Shown: positions 60,071 to 64,000 of the stretch, piece by piece
How the letters are laid out: each line of letters starts with the position of its first letter
How positions within the stretch are numbered: the stretch's first letter is position 1
From: Candidatus Lucifugimonas marina
GTDB lineage: Bacteria; Chloroflexota; Dehalococcoidia; Lucifugimonadales; Lucifugimonadaceae
Assembly (NCBI GenBank): GCA_029593915.1
Contig: CP046147.1
Coordinates: 186,001-250,000, forward strand
Direction: 5' to 3'
Length of the DNA: 64,000 bases
Translations under genes and position numbers: made by a program
Notes under the pieces: generated by a model
Seen by the model: only the letters and a program-made list of their open reading frames with translations
The model's database searches: none
Told to the model about the DNA's origin: nothing

Positions 60071-61294
60071 CTACCGTCGCTCGGAGTGAGTCTGCTTGCG
60101 GGACTGTGTTCGGGCTGCGAGTGAGTAGATGTCGATGAAACCGGTTGCTGCCTCGTGATCGAACGCGTCGGTCGTCGAGTAGGTCGCCAGATCGAAATCG
60201 TACAGGCTGAACGGCGAACGTCGACCAACAACGATGCAAGAGCCCTTGTGGAGACGTACACGAACGTCACCGGTCGAGAACTCGTGTGCGCTATCCATGA
60301 ATGCAGCGATGTTTGTGCGAAGCTCGGTGAACCAGCGGCCGTCGTAGACCATGTCGGAATAGATCGCCGAGAGATTGTCTTTCACACGCTGCTGTTCACG
60401 AGACATCGTGGAAGTTTCAAGTGCCTTCAAAGCGGCGTTTAGGACTACTGCTGCTGGGGTTTCGTAGACCTCGCGTGATTTGATACCAACGAGACGATTC
60501 TCTACGTGGTCGATTCGACCAACGCCGTGCTCGCCGGCCAGATCGTTCAAGATAGCGATCAGTTCAACACCCGACTTTAGCGTGCCATCGATAGAAACCG
60601 GCACACCCTTTTCGAATCCGATAGAAACTTCAATCGGCTCGTCTGGAGTGTCGCTGATCTGGCGAGTCCACGAGAAAGCATCCTCTGGAGGAGCTTCCCA
60701 CGTGTCTTCAAGGTCTTCACCCTCGATAGCCTGCCCCCACAAGTTGCGGTCGATCGAGTACACGCGCTGGTCGGAACCAACTTCGCGTAGCTCGAGTCCT
60801 GCTTTCTGGGCGTAGAGCTTCTCTTCGTCACGGGTCATGCCCCATTCACGGGCAGGCGCAACGATCTTCAGGGGATCGCCGTGGGCTGCGAGAGTCATGA
60901 TTCCAGCGTCGAAGCGAACCTGATCGTTTCCTTTACCCGTGCAGCCGTGGGCTACAGCGGTGGCTCCGACTTCACGTGCGGCTTCGACTAGCTTCTTTGC
61001 CATTAGCGGACGACCGAGAGCTGTCGAAAGGGCGTAGACGCCTTCGTACATGGCTCCGGCTTTCAGGCCAGGGAATACATATTCGTTAACGAACTCATCC
61101 CGAACGTCCCAAACGAGTGACTGGATCGCACCGGCCTGAGCCGCCCGTTCCTTCACTCCGACGATTTCGGGTCCTGCGCCCAGATCGACCGTGAGAGTAA
61201 CAACGTCCATGTTGTAGTTCTCTTGGATCCAGACCGTTGAGATTGTTGAGTCCATGCCCCCGCTGTAAGCGAGGACGCACTTTTCCCTTGCCAT
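60071..61294 (-). CDS. argG: Argininosuccinate synthase
   Basis: 407 residues. CVLAYSGGMDSTISTVWIQE is the ATP pyrophosphatase loop (SGGxDST), and ATAVAHGCTGKGNDQVRFD and SIDRNLWGQAIEGEDLED are diagnostic. It condenses citrulline and aspartate to argininosuccinate. It reads with argH in the same direction; argD lies to the right on the same strand. The upstream 416 bases contain repeats, so its promoter should lie close to the start codon. Confidence 0.97.
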   Translation of the reverse strand: MAREKCVLAYSGGMDSTISTVWIQENYNMDVVTLTVDLGAGPEIVGVKERAAQAGAIQSLVWDVRDEFVNEYVFPGLKAGAMYEGVYALSTALGRPLMAKKLVEAAREVGATAVAHGCTGKGNDQVRFDAGIMTLAAHGDPLKIVAPAREWGMTRDEEKLYAQKAGLELREVGSDQRVYSIDRNLWGQAIEGEDLEDTWEAPPEDAFSWTRQISDTPDEPIEVSIGFEKGVPVSIDGTLKSGVELIAILNDLAGEHGVGRIDHVENRLVGIKSREVYETPAAVVLNAALKALETSTMSREQQRVKDNLSAIYSDMVYDGRWFTELRTNIAAFMDSAHEFSTGDVRVRLHKGSCIVVGRRSPFSLYDFDLATYSTTDAFDHEAATGFIDIYSLAARTQSRKQTHSERR

Positions 61295-61470
61295 TTTTCG
61301 TTTTTTTCCTATTGGCTTTTGGCGAACGGGGCGATTGTTGTTGCGATTGTGATGAATTGCAACCTGACTATTCTCTCGCTAGATGGATGAATTGTCATCT
61401 TGTTAGGAGTGACGAATATATTCTGAGGTTGTGTAATGGTTTTTCCATCCTGATGGGATCTACCTTCCAA

Positions 61471-61672
61471 TGTCATTCTGAACTTGATTCAGAATCACTT
61501 CCAAGCTTCTCGAAATAATCATGCCGATGCTGTCGAACAGATATTTCGTTTACACCCTTTCTAATACCGACAAAACTTAATGCAGCAGCGTCACTGGCGA
61601 TACGGAGTGTGTGGATTTAGACGACGATTAGTGCGGAATCGAGGCTGATTCTGAATCAAGTTCAGAATGACA
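61471..61672. repeat. Family B repeats in inverted pair
   Basis: TGTCATTCTGAACTTGATTC (61471-61490, then AGAATCACTT) is repeated as an exact reverse complement over 26 bases at 61647-61672. The 146 bases between show no coding signal, so the whole has the shape of a small non-autonomous element. The first 30 bases equal those at 33419-33448. The rest of the 416-base gap holds no gene. Confidence 0.75.
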
Positions 61673-61710
61673 GCTTTGAGAGCGATGCGCTGTTGGAGGC
61701 AGAGGTTTGG

Positions 61711-62073
61711 TTAACCGTTAGACTGCGCCGGCATCCACTTTTCGGCCCAGTTTTGTAGGGCGTCGAATACCGGGGCTAGTTCGCACGCCATTTGGGTTGA
61801 GGCGTATTCGACCAGCACTGGTCGCTGTGTAGAGTCGACCTTGCGTTCAACCATGCCAATCTCTTCGAGCTCGCCGAGTCGTTGCGAGAGCATTCGGTCG
61901 CTGATTCCATCTACGGCCGTACTGATTTTCGAGAATCGGGCAGGTTCTTCTTGCAGGACGGTGAGAATCAGACCCGTCCAGCGTTTTGCGAGCAGTTCCA
62001 TAGCCGCCTCGTAGTGGGGGCACATGTTGCTGTTAGTGCTGTCGTGTTGATGTATTTCGTTTGCCTGAGCCAT
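61711..62073 (-). CDS. HxlR-family transcriptional regulator
   Basis: 120 residues, winged helix. MCPHYEAAMELLAKRWTGLI is the HxlR start with its conserved Cys, and RFSKISTAVDGISDRMLSQRLGELEEIGMVER is the DNA-binding part (given as ISDRMLSQRLGELEEIG). It probably senses an electrophile or oxidant through the N-terminal Cys. It is divergent from the RraA-like gene, which is the best candidate target. Confidence 0.93.
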   Translation of the reverse strand: MAQANEIHQHDSTNSNMCPHYEAAMELLAKRWTGLILTVLQEEPARFSKISTAVDGISDRMLSQRLGELEEIGMVERKVDSTQRPVLVEYASTQMACELAPVFDALQNWAEKWMPAQSNG

Positions 62074-62156
62074 TTTTCAACTTTACACGATAGTTACTAA
62101 TGTTTTGTTAGTGCGTAAGATGGTGAATGGAGTGAATCTTGCCAACCTCGATCTGA

Positions 62157-62188
62157 TTGTCGTCCTTCGAGTGCCTCAAGATGACATT
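62157..62188. repeat. Family C palindromic repeat
   Basis: TTGTCGTCCTTCGAGTGCCT then CAAGATGACATT, related to the copy at 56358. It lies between the HxlR and RraA-like genes. Confidence 0.6.
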
Positions 62189-62316
62189 TTTTAGATTCGT
62201 TCAGTTTGAATGCTGGGTTCGGTTCGCCAAGAGTGGTCACGAGGAGATTGTCCCAGTATTGTTTGAGCATCAATCAGGTAGCAATTGGCGCAGATGCAGC
62301 AGGAGATTTCGACGAG

Positions 62317-63093
62317 ATGGTGGATACAGGTTTACAGACTGATGTTTCTGATGAGATTTTGCGCCGGTTTGAGAAGGTCAGCCTGCAGTTATGCACTGGG
62401 GCTTTGCACTACATGACCAATCAGGTTCGAGATTCGAAGAATGGCGACACGAGCACTTCGTGGAACAACTGCTACATGAAGAACCTTAAGCCGTTGACTC
62501 CGGGACGAAAGATCGCAGCTCGAGCGCGTACGCTGAGTTTTCTGCCTCCTCGTCCTGATACTGCCGCCGTTTTGAGGAAAGGCGAGAATTCTCCTGAGTT
62601 TGTGGCGATGGAGAGCTGTGGACCTGGTGATGTGCTTGTGGTCGACATGAATCGTATGTCGGATATCGGGATTCTCGGGAATATGAAGACCCGCCGTTTG
62701 TGGGCACGAGGCGGAGTTGGACTGATTACCGACGGTTCGGTGAGAGATCTAGACAAGATTCGTGACGAATATGGCCTTGCTGTGTTTGGCGCGGGGCGGT
62801 CAGCGATTACTGGGCTTGAGGGAAGTCCGTTCCACGAGGTGAACGTGCCGGTTAGTTGCGATGGAGTGCTCGTGATTCCGGGCGACGTGATTGTTGCTGA
62901 TGACGACGGTGTTGTGGTGATCCCGCAGCAACTCGCCGAGCAGGTGATCGACTGGATCGAGGAGCATGATCAGGTCGAGGCGGCGATTGCTCAGATGGTG
63001 GATGAGCAGGATGCTTCGCCGGGTCGGTTCTATCCCCCAAGTGAGGAACTACGTCAGCGGGTGAGGGATGAACGGGCACAGCAGGGCGAGTAG
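62317..63093 (+). CDS. RraA-like protein / 4-hydroxy-4-methyl-2-oxoglutarate aldolase family
   Basis: 258 residues from the ATG at 62317, which has AGGAGA 8 bases upstream; the frame is open to 62206 but that part is not conserved. GPGDVLVVDMNRM, ARGGVGLITDGSVRDLDKIR with the catalytic Asp/Arg (DGxxRD), and PGDVIVADDDGVVVIP are RraA/HMG aldolase marks. Members are either regulators of RNase E or aldolases of branched keto acids; without RNase E context, aldolase or oxaloacetate decarboxylase activity is more likely. Confidence 0.9.
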   Translation: MVDTGLQTDVSDEILRRFEKVSLQLCTGALHYMTNQVRDSKNGDTSTSWNNCYMKNLKPLTPGRKIAARARTLSFLPPRPDTAAVLRKGENSPEFVAMESCGPGDVLVVDMNRMSDIGILGNMKTRRLWARGGVGLITDGSVRDLDKIRDEYGLAVFGAGRSAITGLEGSPFHEVNVPVSCDGVLVIPGDVIVADDDGVVVIPQQLAEQVIDWIEEHDQVEAAIAQMVDEQDASPGRFYPPSEELRQRVRDERAQQGE

Positions 63094-63175
63094 TTCTGGA
63101 CGCAGGGACTGTCAGTGCGAGAAGCCTGCATGTTCGACGAAGGTATGAGTGAGGTTTTTGACGTAGTCGAATGAT

Positions 63176-63240
63176 CGTTCTGCGTCGACCGCTGATTGCC
63201 ACGTCATTCTTCCTCGCAATGACAGTTGGTACGGTTCCTG
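63176..63240. repeat. Dispersed palindrome of the GTCATTGCGAGG type
   Basis: On the minus strand TGTCATTGCGAGGAAGAATG then ACGTGGCAATC (63196-63228), a widely seen intergenic repeat in bacteria. It lies in the 270-base gap before argD. Confidence 0.55.
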
Positions 63241-63290
63241 GCTGAATTGGTGGAGGGTCGACCTTCGACGGGGCTCAGGATTACATTAAT

Positions 63291-63330
63291 AAAATCAGCC
63301 CCGATCAAGTAATCGACCGGGGCTGATTGT
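63291..63330 (-). terminator. Terminator of argD
   Basis: AATCAGCCCCG (63293-63303) pairs with CGGGGCTGATT (63318-63328); on the minus strand the stem is followed by TTATT. Confidence 0.8.
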
Positions 63331-63367
63331 TTATCTATTCAGTTGCGAATACGAACGAATCGCTGAG

Positions 63368-64000
63368 CTAGCTAACTTCGCCCAGAACCTTATCGAGGAT
63401 TGCGACTGCTTCGTCGATTTCGTCTCGAGTTACGTTCAGCGGTGGCATGAAGCGAATCATGTTGGGTCGCACTGCGTTGATGAGGAGTCCCTCAGGCAGC
63501 GCTGCTGTCACAGCTGCTCCCGCAATATCCACGTTCATCTGAAGAGCGATGAGCAAACCCATTCCGCGAACTTCGGTGATGAATTCGTACTTCTCAGCAA
63601 GACTGTTTAGCTTGCCCTGGAAGTAGGCTCCAGTTTCGTTGGCGAGTTCAGGAATGTTCTCGTCGACGATCACTTTGGCAGCTGCAGCACCTGCCGCAGT
63701 CGTCAGAGCGTTCCCACCGAACGTAGATCCGTGGTCACCCGGCTCAAGAACTGAGCAGAACTCCTTGGTTGTGAATGCGCCAAGCGGAGCACCTGATCCG
63801 AGGGCCTTCGCCAGCGTCATTACGTCAGGCTCAACACCCGGGAACTGCTGGTAGCCGAACAAAGTTCCGATTCGACCCATTCCGGTCTGAACTTCATCGA
63901 GCATGAACAGAATGTTCTTCTCGTGGCAGAAGTCCATCACGTCCTTCAGGTAGTTTTCGGACGGAATGTTTACTCCGCCTTCACCCTGAACTGGCTCGAT
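63368..64000 (-). CDS. argD: Acetylornithine aminotransferase-like class III aminotransferase (partial, right edge)
   Basis: The last 210 codons of a class III aminotransferase; the N-terminal half lies beyond the right edge. At the very edge the frame reads IEPVQGEGGVNIPSENYLKD, then FMLDEVQTGMGRIGTLFGY with the PLP-binding Asp, and MTLAKALGSGAPLGAF with the PLP lysine. The end (RPNMIRFMPPLNVTRDEIDEAV) is ArgD-like. It converts N-acetylglutamate semialdehyde to N-acetylornithine, consistent with argG and argH nearby. Confidence 0.92.
   Translation of the reverse strand: MEPVQGEGGVNIPSENYLKDVMDFCHEKNILFMLDEVQTGMGRIGTLFGYQQFPGVEPDVMTLAKALGSGAPLGAFTTKEFCSVLEPGDHGSTFGGNALTTAAGAAAAKVIVDENIPELANETGAYFQGKLNSLAEKYEFITEVRGMGLLIALQMNVDIAGAAVTAALPEGLLINAVRPNMIRFMPPLNVTRDEIDEAVAILDKVLGEVS

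Noticed and set aside
1-64000. tRNA, rRNA or CRISPR array
   Set aside because: I found no cloverleaf-compatible TTCGAxTC arms in gaps, no rRNA motifs and no regularly spaced direct repeats.

Overview
The window is a 64 kb piece of a bacterial chromosome with mid-range GC. There is no rRNA, tRNA, phage, transposase or CRISPR array that I can see. Gene content fits a free-living, oxygen-respiring Chloroflexota, most like the marine SAR202/Dehalococcoidia branch. The grounds are an aa3-type oxidase operon, several catabolic paralogues (two enolase-superfamily enzymes, tandem UxuA-like proteins, a CaiB/BaiF CoA-transferase, an RraA-like protein), lipoproteins with Thr/Pro/Glu-rich linkers, an extracellular-solute-binding protein with the VTREVEVKG-type N-terminal repeats common in Chloroflexota, and frequent GTG/TTG starts. 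The assignment is an inference; no marker gene settles it.

Layout. 1-6.8 kb: a very large FtsX-type permease cut by the left edge, an HtrA-like lipoprotein protease, an SDR with an unusual active site, a JAMM peptidase, an unknown protein and a serine hydrolase. 6.9-14.7 kb: CaiB-type CoA-transferase, tandem universal stress protein, then the cytochrome oxidase operon (coxB-coxA-cox4-coxC) with an upstream PAS-LuxR regulator and a divergent lipoprotein cytochrome c. 14.7-25.9 kb: trpB, a dCMP-deaminase-like/enolase-superfamily pair, two paralogous Cys-containing membrane-anchored proteins, a matrixin-like protease, gamma-glutamyltransferase, and a compact MarR-controlled operon whose two operators are visible. 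26-38 kb: aldo/keto reductase, a 50-residue lipoprotein, glycerol kinase, tandem UxuA-like enzymes, a kinase, a DoxX-like protein, an OsmC-family gene with an in-frame TGA exactly at the catalytic Cys (probable selenoprotein), a membrane protein gene broken by TAG, a ManD/RspA-type dehydratase and an NHL-repeat protein.

38-51 kb: an SDR, a cluster of small palindromic repeats, a complete corrinoid-salvage operon (cobO-cobT-cobS-cobC-cobU) led by a cobalamin riboswitch with its own terminator, then fakA-degV-recG-epimerase-VIT, with rpmB divergent from it. 51-64 kb: an oligopeptide-type ABC importer, HAD phosphatase, rpe, glycerophosphodiesterase, and arginine genes argH, argG and (cut by the right edge) argD, with an HxlR regulator and an RraA-like protein between.

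Intergenic space is seeded with at least four families of short palindromic repeats, some paired head-to-head. The most interesting signal is the OsmC-type gene at 33.6-34.1 kb: UGA replaces the peroxidatic Cys codon, the reading frame continues with family-typical sequence including the second Cys, and a stem-loop lies just downstream of the UGA.
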